DNA of 64,000 nucleotides. Origin: an uncultured Actinomycetes bacterium (GTDB lineage Bacteria > Actinomycetota > Thermoleophilia > Solirubrobacterales > Solirubrobacteraceae). Positions 7,821 to 15,282 of the stretch are shown here, one piece after another. The stretch spans positions 15,212 through 79,211 of the forward strand of contig CALAQT010000321.1 of the NCBI GenBank assembly GCA_937888775.1, written 5' to 3'. The position numbers were made by a program, and so were the translations under genes. The notes below the pieces were generated by a model. It was given only the letters and a program-made list of their open reading frames with translations. It did no database searches and was not told the origin of the DNA. Positions within the stretch are counted from its first letter, which is position 1. Every line of letters begins with the position of its first letter.

Positions 7821-9988
7821 TGGCGATACTCGAACCTCAGCCGATGTTGGGCGCAGATCGCGCCCCGGAGGAGTACCCGCACGCGGCCAACGTCGGACCG
7901 ATCGGCCGGCTGGGGCGCTATACCGCGACCCATTTCCGGGTCGTGCTCGCGGCCTGGGTGCTGATCGCCCTCGTGCTGGGCTTCTTCGCCCCGAAAGTGG
8001 AGACTGCGCTGTCGGGCGCGGGCTGGGAGACGACCGGGTCTCAGTCCGTGCAGGCCCGCCAGTTGATCAACAAGGACTTCCAAGGGCTGTCGAGCTATGC
8101 CCTGATGACGGTCGTCTACTCGCCGACCCGTACGGTCAACGACCCGGCGTTCAAACGCGTGCTGGCCAACGTGGAGCGCAGCCTGCGTAGCGACGGCGCT
8201 GTCAGGAGCGTGGTGGCGCCGGCACCGGGGATCTCGATCTCCCGTGACGGGCACACCGCGATCGTCCAAGCGGGCGCCGCACGCAGCTCCAATGGGATGG
8301 TCAAGGCCGCCGATAGCATCAAGGTCCAGCTCGCCAAGCTCTCAACCTCCGGCGTGCAGGTGCACCTGACCGGCGCGTCGGGCATGTGGTCTGATTTCAA
8401 CGCCGCCAACCGCTCGGCGATGCTGAAGTCAGAGGTGATCTCGTGGCCGGTGACGCTGGGGATCCTGCTGCTCGCCTTTGGCTCGCTCGTCGCCGCCGGG
8501 CTGCCGCTGATGCTGACGATGGTCGGTTTGGCGTCCGCCGCCGGCATGCTTTACCTCGGCACCCAGATCACGCCGATCTCGATCTGGGCGATGAACTTCG
8601 CGCTGATGTTCGCGCTGGCGCTCGGGATCGACTACGCGCTGTTCATCGTTCACCGCTTCCGCGGCGCGCTGTTCGGCCACCGGCTCTCACCCGCGCAGGC
8701 AACGGCGGTCGCGATGGACACCGCCGGCAAGGCCGTCCTGTTCAGCGGCGTGACGGTGCTGATCTCCCTATCGGCCGTGATGCTCGTCCCCAGCCCGGCG
8801 TTTCGCTCGATGAGCCTCGGGATCATGCTCGCCGTGATCTTCGTGCTCGCCGCGACGCTGACGCTGCTGCCGGCGGTGCTGGCCAGGATCGGACCCAAGG
8901 TCGACAACCTGTCGCTGCCGTGGGCCCATTCGGGTGAACATCACTCCCCCCGCTTTCAGGCCTGGGGGGAGCGGCTGTGGCGCCAGCCCGTCCGCTGGGG
9001 CGTCGTCGCGCTGGCGATCCTGGCCGGCCTGGCCATCCCCGTCACCCAGCTGAAGACCTCGATGCCCTCGATCAAGGTGGTCCCCACCACCGACTCCTCC
9101 TACATCGGCTACCAGCAGGTCCAGGCCGCGTTCGGACCCGGCGCCACCGGACCGCTGCAGATCATCACGCGGGCCGCCAGCGCGAGGGCAGCCGCGCAGA
9201 TCACGCAGCATGACGGGGGCGTGGCGGCAGTGATGCCGACCCAGGCCAGCGGCGGCTACGCGCTGATCACCGCGATCCCTAAGCAAGACCCCTCCAATCA
9301 GGCCGTCGGGCAGACGATCGACCGGCTCCGCGCCGAACTCCCGGCCGGCTCGCTGATCGGCGGCGCGGTGGCCGAGAACCACGACCTCCAAAACGCGCTG
9401 TCGGCCAAGACGCCGCTGGTGATCGGCGTGGTCATGGGCCTCGGATTCCTGCTGTTGCTGATCGCGCTGCAAGCCCCGCTGCTCGCGGCCGTCGGCGTGC
9501 TCACCAACCTGCTGGCCACCGGCGCTGCGTTCGGCGTCGCCAAATGGGTGTTCCAGGACGGAGCGCTACATTCGCTGCTCGGATTCCAGCCCCAGGGATT
9601 CCTCGACGCCTGGGGGCCGGTGTTCTTCTTCGCGATGATCTTCGCGATCTCGATGGACTACACCGTGTTCCTGCTCTCCAGCGCCAAGGAGCACTGGGAC
9701 CGCACCCATGACCCGCGCGCGGCGATGATCGGCGGCGTCGCGCACTCCGGACGGGTGATCTTCGCCGCCGGCGCGGTGATGGTCGCGGTGTTCTTCACCT
9801 TCGCGCTCTCCGGACCATTGCCACCCAAGGAGATGGGCGTCATCCTCGGCGTCGCCGTGCTGCTCGACGCCGCACTGGTCCGGCTGCTGCTTCTGCCGGT
9901 GCTGCTGCGGCTGATGGGCCGCTCAGCCTGGTACCTGCCGGCGTGGGCGCGCCGCGTACTTCCCAACGTCACCTTCGGACACTCATGA
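7820..9988 (+). CDS. MMPL/RND-family membrane transporter
   Basis: The 722-residue protein has the two-repeat RND layout. TM1 (VVLAAWVLIALVLGFFAP) is followed by an extracytoplasmic domain to about residue 200, then five TMs, one carrying a GIDYALFIVHRFR motif. A second half repeats the pattern, with SMDYTVFLLSS. The Asp-Tyr pairs in those motifs are the proton-relay signature of MMPL proteins, which export lipids or small molecules using proton motive force. The ATG at 7820 overlaps the thioredoxin stop; the same frame extends upstream but only as shadow of thioredoxin. Operon position suggests export or traffic of a sulfur-linked compound; this is inference. Confidence 0.9.
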   Translation: MAILEPQPMLGADRAPEEYPHAANVGPIGRLGRYTATHFRVVLAAWVLIALVLGFFAPKVETALSGAGWETTGSQSVQARQLINKDFQGLSSYALMTVVYSPTRTVNDPAFKRVLANVERSLRSDGAVRSVVAPAPGISISRDGHTAIVQAGAARSSNGMVKAADSIKVQLAKLSTSGVQVHLTGASGMWSDFNAANRSAMLKSEVISWPVTLGILLLAFGSLVAAGLPLMLTMVGLASAAGMLYLGTQITPISIWAMNFALMFALALGIDYALFIVHRFRGALFGHRLSPAQATAVAMDTAGKAVLFSGVTVLISLSAVMLVPSPAFRSMSLGIMLAVIFVLAATLTLLPAVLARIGPKVDNLSLPWAHSGEHHSPRFQAWGERLWRQPVRWGVVALAILAGLAIPVTQLKTSMPSIKVVPTTDSSYIGYQQVQAAFGPGATGPLQIITRAASARAAAQITQHDGGVAAVMPTQASGGYALITAIPKQDPSNQAVGQTIDRLRAELPAGSLIGGAVAENHDLQNALSAKTPLVIGVVMGLGFLLLLIALQAPLLAAVGVLTNLLATGAAFGVAKWVFQDGALHSLLGFQPQGFLDAWGPVFFFAMIFAISMDYTVFLLSSAKEHWDRTHDPRAAMIGGVAHSGRVIFAAGAVMVAVFFTFALSGPLPPKEMGVILGVAVLLDAALVRLLLLPVLLRLMGRSAWYLPAWARRVLPNVTFGHS

Positions 9989-9998
9989 GCAGGAGGCA

Positions 9999-10340
9999 AT
10001 GATCACGTCGACACAGCTCGAGCTCTACCAGACCGAATGGTGCCCCGCATCACACCGGGTGCGCCAGCGCCTGACCGAGCTCGACCTCACCTACACCATC
10101 CATCAGGTCCAGGTCCGCGGCGAGGACCGCACCGCGCTCCGGGAGCAGACCGGCGAGACCTCGATCCCCGTGCTCGTCGCCGACGGCCAACTCGTCCGCG
10201 GCGAGGCCGCGATCATCAGCCACCTCGACTCGCACTTCCTTGAACCGCCCGAGGCGGAGGAGCACCGCGCCAAGGCGACGATGGCACGACAAAAGCAACT
10301 GGAGAGAGAATGCCCACCACTCACCGCAGCTACAGCCTGA
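9999..10340 (+). CDS. Glutaredoxin/GST-N-like protein with CxxS active site
   Basis: This 113-residue thioredoxin-fold protein has LYQTEWCPASHRVRQRL, where the usual CxxC is Cys15-x-x-Ser18 (monothiol type). It also has TSIPVLVADGQ with the cis-Pro and a GEAAIISHL glutathione/thiol-binding-like motif. A monothiol site suits reduction of mixed disulfides or persulfides. A good AGGAGG lies 7 nt before ATG 9999. Its 3' end overlaps the DUF302 gene by 31 nt. Confidence 0.85.
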   Translation: MITSTQLELYQTEWCPASHRVRQRLTELDLTYTIHQVQVRGEDRTALREQTGETSIPVLVADGQLVRGEAAIISHLDSHFLEPPEAEEHRAKATMARQKQLERECPPLTAATA

Positions 10341-10717
10341 CCACCACCACCGAGCTCAGCTTCGACGACGCCGTCACTCGCGTCCGACAAGAGCTGGTCC
10401 AGGAAGGGTTCGGCGTCCTGTCAGAGATCGACGTCCAGGCCACGCTCAAAGCCAAGCTCGGAGTCGACGGCGAGCCGTACCTGATCCTCGGCGCCTGCAA
10501 TCCAGCCCTCGCCCACGCCGCGCTTGAAGCCGAGCCGGAGCTCGGCGTTCTGCTGCCGTGCAACGTGGTCATCTACGCGCAGCAGGGTCAGACTCACATC
10601 GCCGCGGTCGATGCCGAGCAGATGCTCTCGATCGTCGACAACGACCAGCTCGGGCCGACCGCCGCCGAGGTGAGCCGCCGCCTCGCAGCCGTCGTCGAGC
10701 GCGCTGGACACGGCTAG
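10310..10717 (+). CDS. DUF302-family protein
   Basis: The 135-residue soluble protein matches the DUF302 pattern: an alternating N-terminal strand, SFDDAVTRVRQELVQEGFGVL, an acidic-aliphatic core, and LGACNPALAHAALEAEP followed by LLPCNVVIYA. The conserved GACNP and LPCN cysteines are both present. The family's biochemical role is unsettled; it is often found beside redox and sulfur genes. GGAGAGAG lies before ATG 10310, inside the end of the glutaredoxin gene. Confidence 0.88.
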   Translation: MPTTHRSYSLTTTTELSFDDAVTRVRQELVQEGFGVLSEIDVQATLKAKLGVDGEPYLILGACNPALAHAALEAEPELGVLLPCNVVIYAQQGQTHIAAVDAEQMLSIVDNDQLGPTAAEVSRRLAAVVERAGHG

Positions 10718-10728
10718 GCTCCGGGCGG

Positions 10729-11331
10729 ATGGACAGCGAGGATTGGGATCAGCGCTACGCCGGTCGCGAGCTCGTGTGGACGAGCGAAGCCAACCGCTTC
10801 CTCGTGCAGGAGGCGGCGACCCTCGCTCCGGCCCGAGCGCTAGACCTCGCGTGTGGGGAGGGCCGCAACGCAGTCTGGCTGGCCGAGCGAGGCTGGCAGG
10901 TGACCGGCGTGGACTTCTCCACCGTCGGCGTGGCGAAAGCGCAGCGGCTCGCGGATGCCCGCGGGGTCACGGTGGAGTGGGTGACAGCAAACGTCCTTGA
11001 CCACCGGCCCAAGCCGGCGGCATTCGAGCTCGTGATCATCTTCTACCTGCAGGTGCCCGCGACGCAGCGGACGCCGATCGTTCGCAGCGCCGCTGGAGCG
11101 GTCGCACCGGGCGGCACCTTCCTGCTGGTCGCCCACGACGCCAGCAATATCGCCGCAGGTTACGGCGGACCGCAGGATCCCGCCGTGCTGTACGCCGCGC
11201 AGGACATCGTCACCGACCTGGACGGGACGGGCCTACAGATCGAGCGGTCAGATCGAGTGCAGCGACCCGTCGAGACCTCCGAAGGATCTCGGATGGCACT
11301 CGACGCCCTTGTGCGCGCACGTCGTAGTTAG
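10729..11331 (+). CDS. SAM-dependent methyltransferase (class I, TehB-like)
   Basis: The 200-residue Rossmann methyltransferase has motif I ALDLACGEGRNAVWLAERG, motif II GVDFS and a post-I acidic residue. The C-terminal half has GGTFLLVAHDA. The start WDQRYAGRELVW is typical of small-molecule methyltransferases such as TehB and thiol/chalcogen methyltransferases. In this operon methylation of sulfide or another thiol is an attractive guess, but the substrate cannot be read from sequence. ATG 10729 lies 11 bp after the DUF302 stop. Confidence 0.87.
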   Translation: MDSEDWDQRYAGRELVWTSEANRFLVQEAATLAPARALDLACGEGRNAVWLAERGWQVTGVDFSTVGVAKAQRLADARGVTVEWVTANVLDHRPKPAAFELVIIFYLQVPATQRTPIVRSAAGAVAPGGTFLLVAHDASNIAAGYGGPQDPAVLYAAQDIVTDLDGTGLQIERSDRVQRPVETSEGSRMALDALVRARRS

Positions 11332-11392
11332 CGGCATCGCAGTGAGGAATTGTCCGGATGATCTCAGCGATAGCCCGTAGCACGATAGGAAT

Positions 11393-12643
11393 ATGAGCCC
11401 ACGGATCGTGATCCTCGGCGGCGGCACCGGCGGAACGCTGGCGGCCAACCGGCTGCGCAAGCGCTACGGCGACTCCGCCGAGATCGTCGTCGTGGATCGC
11501 AACGACCACCACGTCTACCAACCGGGACTTCTGTTCGTTCCGTTCGGCCTCGCCGATCCCGAGGAGATCGTGCGATCACGCCGTGCGCAGCTGCATCACG
11601 GGATCGAGTTTCGACTTGCGGAGGTCGAGCGGGTCGACACGGCCGAGAACCGCGTCCTCCTGGTCGGCGATCAGCCGATCGCCTACGACGTGCTTGTGGT
11701 CGCGTCGGGCGCGTCGCTGTTGCCGGAGGAGACCGAGGGGATGAGCGGGCCGGGCTGGAACAAGAATGTGTTCACGTTCTACACGCTCGACGGAGCCACC
11801 GCTTTGCGCGATGCGCTGCTCACATTTGACCGCGGGCGCCTGGTGGTCAACATCGTCGATCTACCGATCAAGTGCCCGGTCGCGCCGCTCGAGTTCTGTT
11901 TTCTGGCCGACTGGTATCTGCAGGAGCGCGGCGTGCGCCACAACGTCGAGCTCGTCTACGTCACCTCACTTGACGGAGCGTTCACCAAGGCGACGTGCAA
12001 CCGACAGCTCTCTGGTCTGCTCACCAACAAGCGCATCGAGGTGATAACCGAGTTCAACACCGGCCAGATCGACGGATCTGCCGGCAAGCTGGTCAGCTGG
12101 GACGATCGGGAGGTTCCGTTCGACCTGCTCGTCACGATCCCCCTGCATGGCGGCTCGGGGTTCGTGAGCCGCTCCCCGGGATTGGGCGATGACATCGGCT
12201 TCGTCATGGTCGACCGGGGAACGCTGCAAGCGGACGCGTCGCCCAACGTGTTCGCGATCGGTGACGCGACCAACGTCCCGACCTCCAAGGCCGGGTCGGT
12301 CGCCCACTTCGAGGGCGAGACGCTGGTGGCGAACATCTCGCGATTCCTCGAGGGCCGCGAGCTTGAGGGTACGTTCGACGGGCACACCAACTGCTTCATC
12401 GAGACCGGCTTTCACAAGGCGCTGCTGATCGACTTCAGCTACGACGTCGAGCCGCTGCCCGGGAAGTTCCCTGAGCCGCATCTCGGGCCGCTCCCGCTGC
12501 TCACGGAGTCGCGGCTGAACCACATGGGCAAGCTGGCGTTCCAATGGTTCTACTGGCACATGCTTCTGCCCGGACGCGAACTGCCCGGAATCAGCTCGCA
12601 GTTTCAGATCGCCGGCAAGGACACCACTCTGATCGAGACCTAA
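11393..12643 (+). CDS. sqr: Sulfide:quinone oxidoreductase, SQOR-like (mitochondrial-type) class
   Basis: The 416-residue FAD protein starts with VILGGGTGGTLAANRL. It carries the pair diagnostic of SQOR-type enzymes: C161 in PIKCPVAPLEF (compare VKCAGAP around human Cys201) and C334 in GHTNCFIETGFHK (compare YTSCPLVTGYN around human Cys379). The motif GDATNVPTSKAGS and a C-terminal membrane-binding stretch (KLAFQWFYWHMLLPGRELPG) also match. It should oxidise sulfide or persulfide and reduce quinone, handing sulfane sulfur to a thiol acceptor. Its neighbours TusE and DsrE are plausible acceptors. It differs clearly in sequence from the first SQR of this operon. Confidence 0.87.
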   Translation: MSPRIVILGGGTGGTLAANRLRKRYGDSAEIVVVDRNDHHVYQPGLLFVPFGLADPEEIVRSRRAQLHHGIEFRLAEVERVDTAENRVLLVGDQPIAYDVLVVASGASLLPEETEGMSGPGWNKNVFTFYTLDGATALRDALLTFDRGRLVVNIVDLPIKCPVAPLEFCFLADWYLQERGVRHNVELVYVTSLDGAFTKATCNRQLSGLLTNKRIEVITEFNTGQIDGSAGKLVSWDDREVPFDLLVTIPLHGGSGFVSRSPGLGDDIGFVMVDRGTLQADASPNVFAIGDATNVPTSKAGSVAHFEGETLVANISRFLEGRELEGTFDGHTNCFIETGFHKALLIDFSYDVEPLPGKFPEPHLGPLPLLTESRLNHMGKLAFQWFYWHMLLPGRELPGISSQFQIAGKDTTLIET

Positions 12644-12655
12644 GCAGGAGGACCC

Positions 12656-12973
12656 ATGACCGCTTCCACAATCACCGGCGGACCCGTCGAGCGCGACGCC
12701 GAGGGCTTCTTCGTCCATCCCGAGCAATGGACCGAGCCGATGGCGGACCAGATCGCCCAGGAGAACGGGATCGAGAATCTGACCGACCGGCACTGGCAGG
12801 TCATCAACTTCATGCGCAACGCCTACCTGCAAAAAGGCGCGGCACCTTCGATCCGCACGCTGGGAAAGGTGTCCGGCGTCCCAATCAAAGAGCTCTACCA
12901 GCTGTTCCCCAAAGGCCCGGCCAAGCTCGCGGCCAAGATCGCCGGAATTCCCAAACCGCGAGGCTGCATCTAG
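12656..12973 (+). CDS. TusE/DsrC-family sulfur-relay protein
   Basis: At 105 residues it has family features HWQVINFMRNAYLQKG, GKVSGVPIKELYQLFPKGPAKLAAKIAG and the C-terminal arm KPRGCI. The penultimate Cys104 (CysA of DsrC) is present. The second DsrC cysteine, about ten residues earlier, is replaced within AAKIAGIPKP, which makes it TusE-like rather than a dissimilatory DsrC with two redox cysteines. It would carry sulfur as a Cys104 persulfide. AGGAGG precedes ATG 12656. It sits between an SQOR-like enzyme and a DsrE-like protein, so a relay SQR to TusE/DsrE is inferred. Confidence 0.9.
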   Translation: MTASTITGGPVERDAEGFFVHPEQWTEPMADQIAQENGIENLTDRHWQVINFMRNAYLQKGAAPSIRTLGKVSGVPIKELYQLFPKGPAKLAAKIAGIPKPRGCI

Positions 12974-12987
12974 AAAGGCAGGACACG

Positions 12988-13497
12988 ATGACCGATCTGC
13001 TCCAACACGGCATCCCGATGATCGAAACCAAGGAGGAGACGATCAAGAAGGTCTCGATCATCATCTCCAAGGGCTCCTTGGAGGGCATCTACCCCGGCCT
13101 GATCATGGCCAACGGCGCCCGCATGGAGGGCATCGACGCGAACCTCTTCTTCACCTTCTTCGGCATGGACGCGATCAACAAGGCCAAGCACGAACACGTC
13201 AAGGTCGCGACGGTCGGCAACCCGGGACTTCACCTCGCCACGTGGGCCGGAGGCTTCCCCGGGATCTCGTCCCTCGTCACCAAGAAGCTCGCCGGTGAGA
13301 TGGAGAAGCTCGACATCCCACCGATCCCAGAGTTCGTCGAGATGATCGCCGACTCCGGCGCCGGCATCTACGCCTGCAAAGCCTCCGTCGATCTATTCGG
13401 CCTCACCAAGGACGACTTCATCCCCCAGGTGCAGGACATCATCACCGTCGGCGAGTTCTACGGGCTGGCCGCCGGCGGCCAGATCATCTTCACCTAG
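12988..13497 (+). CDS. DsrE/DsrF-like sulfurtransferase (DsrE2-type)
   Basis: The 169-residue protein has the DsrE fold pattern: KKVSIIISKGSLEGIYPGLIMANGA, EGIDANLFFTFFGMDAI, and near the C-terminus AGIYACKASVDLFGL with the single conserved Cys130. A GAGIYAC-type site marks DsrE2 proteins, which bind and pass persulfide sulfur. No N-terminal membrane helices are visible, so it is cytosolic. AAGGCAGG precedes ATG 12988, 14 bp after the TusE-like gene. It is the last intact gene of the sulfur operon. Confidence 0.88.
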   Translation: MTDLLQHGIPMIETKEETIKKVSIIISKGSLEGIYPGLIMANGARMEGIDANLFFTFFGMDAINKAKHEHVKVATVGNPGLHLATWAGGFPGISSLVTKKLAGEMEKLDIPPIPEFVEMIADSGAGIYACKASVDLFGLTKDDFIPQVQDIITVGEFYGLAAGGQIIFT

Positions 13498-13571
13498 GGG
13501 GCCACGATGTCGTCGGCAGTTTCATCTCCCTGCACCGCCGCAGCCGGGGTGACCTCGCGCCGGCGCGTCGA

Positions 13572-13706
13572 GCTTGCGCCCACAACCGCGACATCGCGTT
13601 CTCACGTGCAGACGTCGGCGAGATTCAGCTCGCCAAGGGCGCGATCCACGCCGGCACCGAGCTACTCCTGGCCGCCGCCGGGATCGAGGTCTCAGACCTG
13701 GACAAT
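13572..13706 (+). pseudogene. Remnant of RamA/RACo-type activator (ASKHA domain, DUF4445), C-terminal piece
   Basis: One frame reads ACAHNRDIAFSRADVG then EIQLAKGAIHAGTELLLAAA, matching the conserved segment of reductive activators of corrinoid proteins (C-terminal ASKHA/DUF4445 domain). Neither the ferredoxin domain nor the final glycine-rich segment is present. The homology stops at about 13706, where opposite-strand homology to another gene begins. It is read as a truncated relic; the ATG frame from 13507 is a different, non-homologous frame. Confidence 0.6.
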
Positions 13707-14057
13707 CCTGGGCCGAGAATCAGGCCTCCACCCGCCTGGCAGCTCTCGATAAGTTCGCGGCAGGGGCATCGACCTCCTCCGGCTTGCCGAGTGCCAGCAG
13801 GTTGGTGTCGATGTTCCCCAGCAGGCAGGTCCTGCCGCGCGCAGCCTCCTTCAGCCGTTCTGCGTCGGTCTTGTGGTCGATCTCCAGCACCTGCGTGCCG
13901 GTGGCGATGAAGTCCTCCGTGATCTTCGTCGTGTCGCCGCAGATGTGCAGATGAAGAACGATTCCGTGCTTCTTGAGCTCATCGACCATGCGCCGCTCGT
14001 GAATCCATGGATAGCGCCGGTAGTGGCGCGGAGAGATCATCGCGGCCACGGCCCGCG
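13704..14057 (-). pseudogene. Remnant of a uroporphyrinogen-decarboxylase-family (corrinoid methyltransferase-type) gene
   Basis: The minus strand encodes AVAAMISPRHYRRYPWIHER, ELKKHGIVLHLHICGDTT and TGTQVLEIDHKTDAERL, then GRTCLLGNIDTNLLALGKPEEVDA. This is the C-terminal half of URO-D/MtaA-like proteins, with the metal-binding H-x-C-G in HLHICGD. After EEVDA the frame shifts and continues as ELIESCQAGGGLILGPG to about 13704. The N-terminal half is absent; upstream DNA is the kinase gene. It is a truncated, frameshifted relic facing the activator remnant. Confidence 0.65.
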
Positions 14058-14073
14058 TAGAGTCTCCGGGCCT

Positions 14074-15282
14074 ATGATTACCGGCTCGACGGATCACCTG
14101 GAAGCCGGTCCGACCGCGCCTGATGCCGTGGTTGCCGGTCACGTTTCCCTCGATGTGTTCCCGGCGTTGTACGGACCCGTGAAGCTCGAGCCCGGTCGGC
14201 TCGTGGTGGTCGGGCCGGCCGTGATCTCAACCGGTGGGGCGGTTGCCAACACCGGCGTCGCGCTGCACCGGCTCGGTGTTCGTGTCGGGCTGATCGCCAA
14301 GGTCGGAGGCGATCTGTTCGGCCGGGCTGTGCTCGATGCGCTGCAGAAGCACGGCGAGCAACTCGCCGACGGGATCGTCGTCTCGGCCGAGGAGGCGACG
14401 AGCTACACGATCGTCATCAGCCCCCCCGGTGTGGACCGGAGCTTCCTGCATTGCCCGGGAGCCAACCAGACGTTCTCCGCACACGACATCCCGTACGGGG
14501 GGCTCACGGGCGTGCGCGTGTTTCACTTCGGCTATCCACCGCTGATGCCGCAGATGTACGCAGACGGGGGCGCGCAACTGCGCACGATGTTCGCCCGGGT
14601 GCAAGCGGCCGGGGCGGCGACGGCACTGGACCTGTGCGAACCGGATCCCGAGAGTGAGGCGGGACGGGTCGACTGGCCGCGGGTGCTCGGACGGGCGCTC
14701 CCGTTCGTGGACGTGTTCGCGCCCAGCATCGACGAGTTGCTGTTCGCGTTTCACCGGACCGCGTACGAGCAACTGCAGGCGGGCGCCCCGCTGGCATCGA
14801 TCGTCGATCACAAGCGGCTCGCCGAGCTCGGCGCGCTCCTGACGGGCATGGGCGCAGCCGTCGTCGCGATCAAGCTCGGAGACCAGGGTCTGTATCTCCG
14901 CACGACGCACGAAACCCCCCGCATGCTGGCCTTCTGCCGGCGCATGGGGCTGGACGCCGAGGCGTGGCGCGCGCGCGAGCTGATTTCGCCGTGCTTTCAG
15001 GCGCGGACGGTCAGCGGGACGACGGGGTCGGGAGACGCGACGATCGCCGGGCTGCTGGCGGCGCTGTTGCGCGGCGCGGGCCCCGCCGAGGCGACAACGA
15101 GCGCGACCGCCGTGGGCGCCTGCAGCGTGGAGGCGGTAGATCCCACCAGCGGCATCCCGGCTTGGACACATATTGCGCAGCGAATTGCCGACGGGTGGGC
15201 CCGGCTGCCCGTCGACATTGCCTTGGGACCCGATGTCGCCGTCGAGCGCGATGCCACCGGCACGATGGTGCTGCTCGCGTGA
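14074..15282 (+). CDS. PfkB-family sugar kinase
   Basis: The 402-residue ribokinase-fold enzyme phosphorylates a sugar or sugar derivative with ATP. The substrate side has GGAVANTGVALHRLG (PfkB motif 1) and GLIAKVGGDLFG. The C-terminal signature has GTTGSGDATIAGLLAALL, with D321 as catalytic base in the anion hole. It is longer than typical PfkB kinases (about 300-330) because of extra sequence around 215-310. ATG 14074 was chosen at the start of homology-like sequence. The TGA overlaps the GTG of the aldolase gene (GTGA). With aldolase and xylose isomerase it forms a sugar operon, so the substrate is probably a ketose from that pathway. Confidence 0.85.
   Translation: MITGSTDHLEAGPTAPDAVVAGHVSLDVFPALYGPVKLEPGRLVVVGPAVISTGGAVANTGVALHRLGVRVGLIAKVGGDLFGRAVLDALQKHGEQLADGIVVSAEEATSYTIVISPPGVDRSFLHCPGANQTFSAHDIPYGGLTGVRVFHFGYPPLMPQMYADGGAQLRTMFARVQAAGAATALDLCEPDPESEAGRVDWPRVLGRALPFVDVFAPSIDELLFAFHRTAYEQLQAGAPLASIVDHKRLAELGALLTGMGAAVVAIKLGDQGLYLRTTHETPRMLAFCRRMGLDAEAWRARELISPCFQARTVSGTTGSGDATIAGLLAALLRGAGPAEATTSATAVGACSVEAVDPTSGIPAWTHIAQRIADGWARLPVDIALGPDVAVERDATGTMVLLA

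Noticed and set aside
11393..12643. Loss of a redox cysteine in the second SQR, because the GDC of human SQOR is GDA here
   Set aside because: Counting back from the human C-terminus places Cys379 in YTSCPLVTG, and its counterpart C334 in HTNCFIETG is present.
13507..13752. ATG-started 81-residue frame after the DsrE-like gene
   Set aside because: The homology (ASKHA fragment) is in a different frame; the ATG frame is Ser/Pro-rich without similarity.
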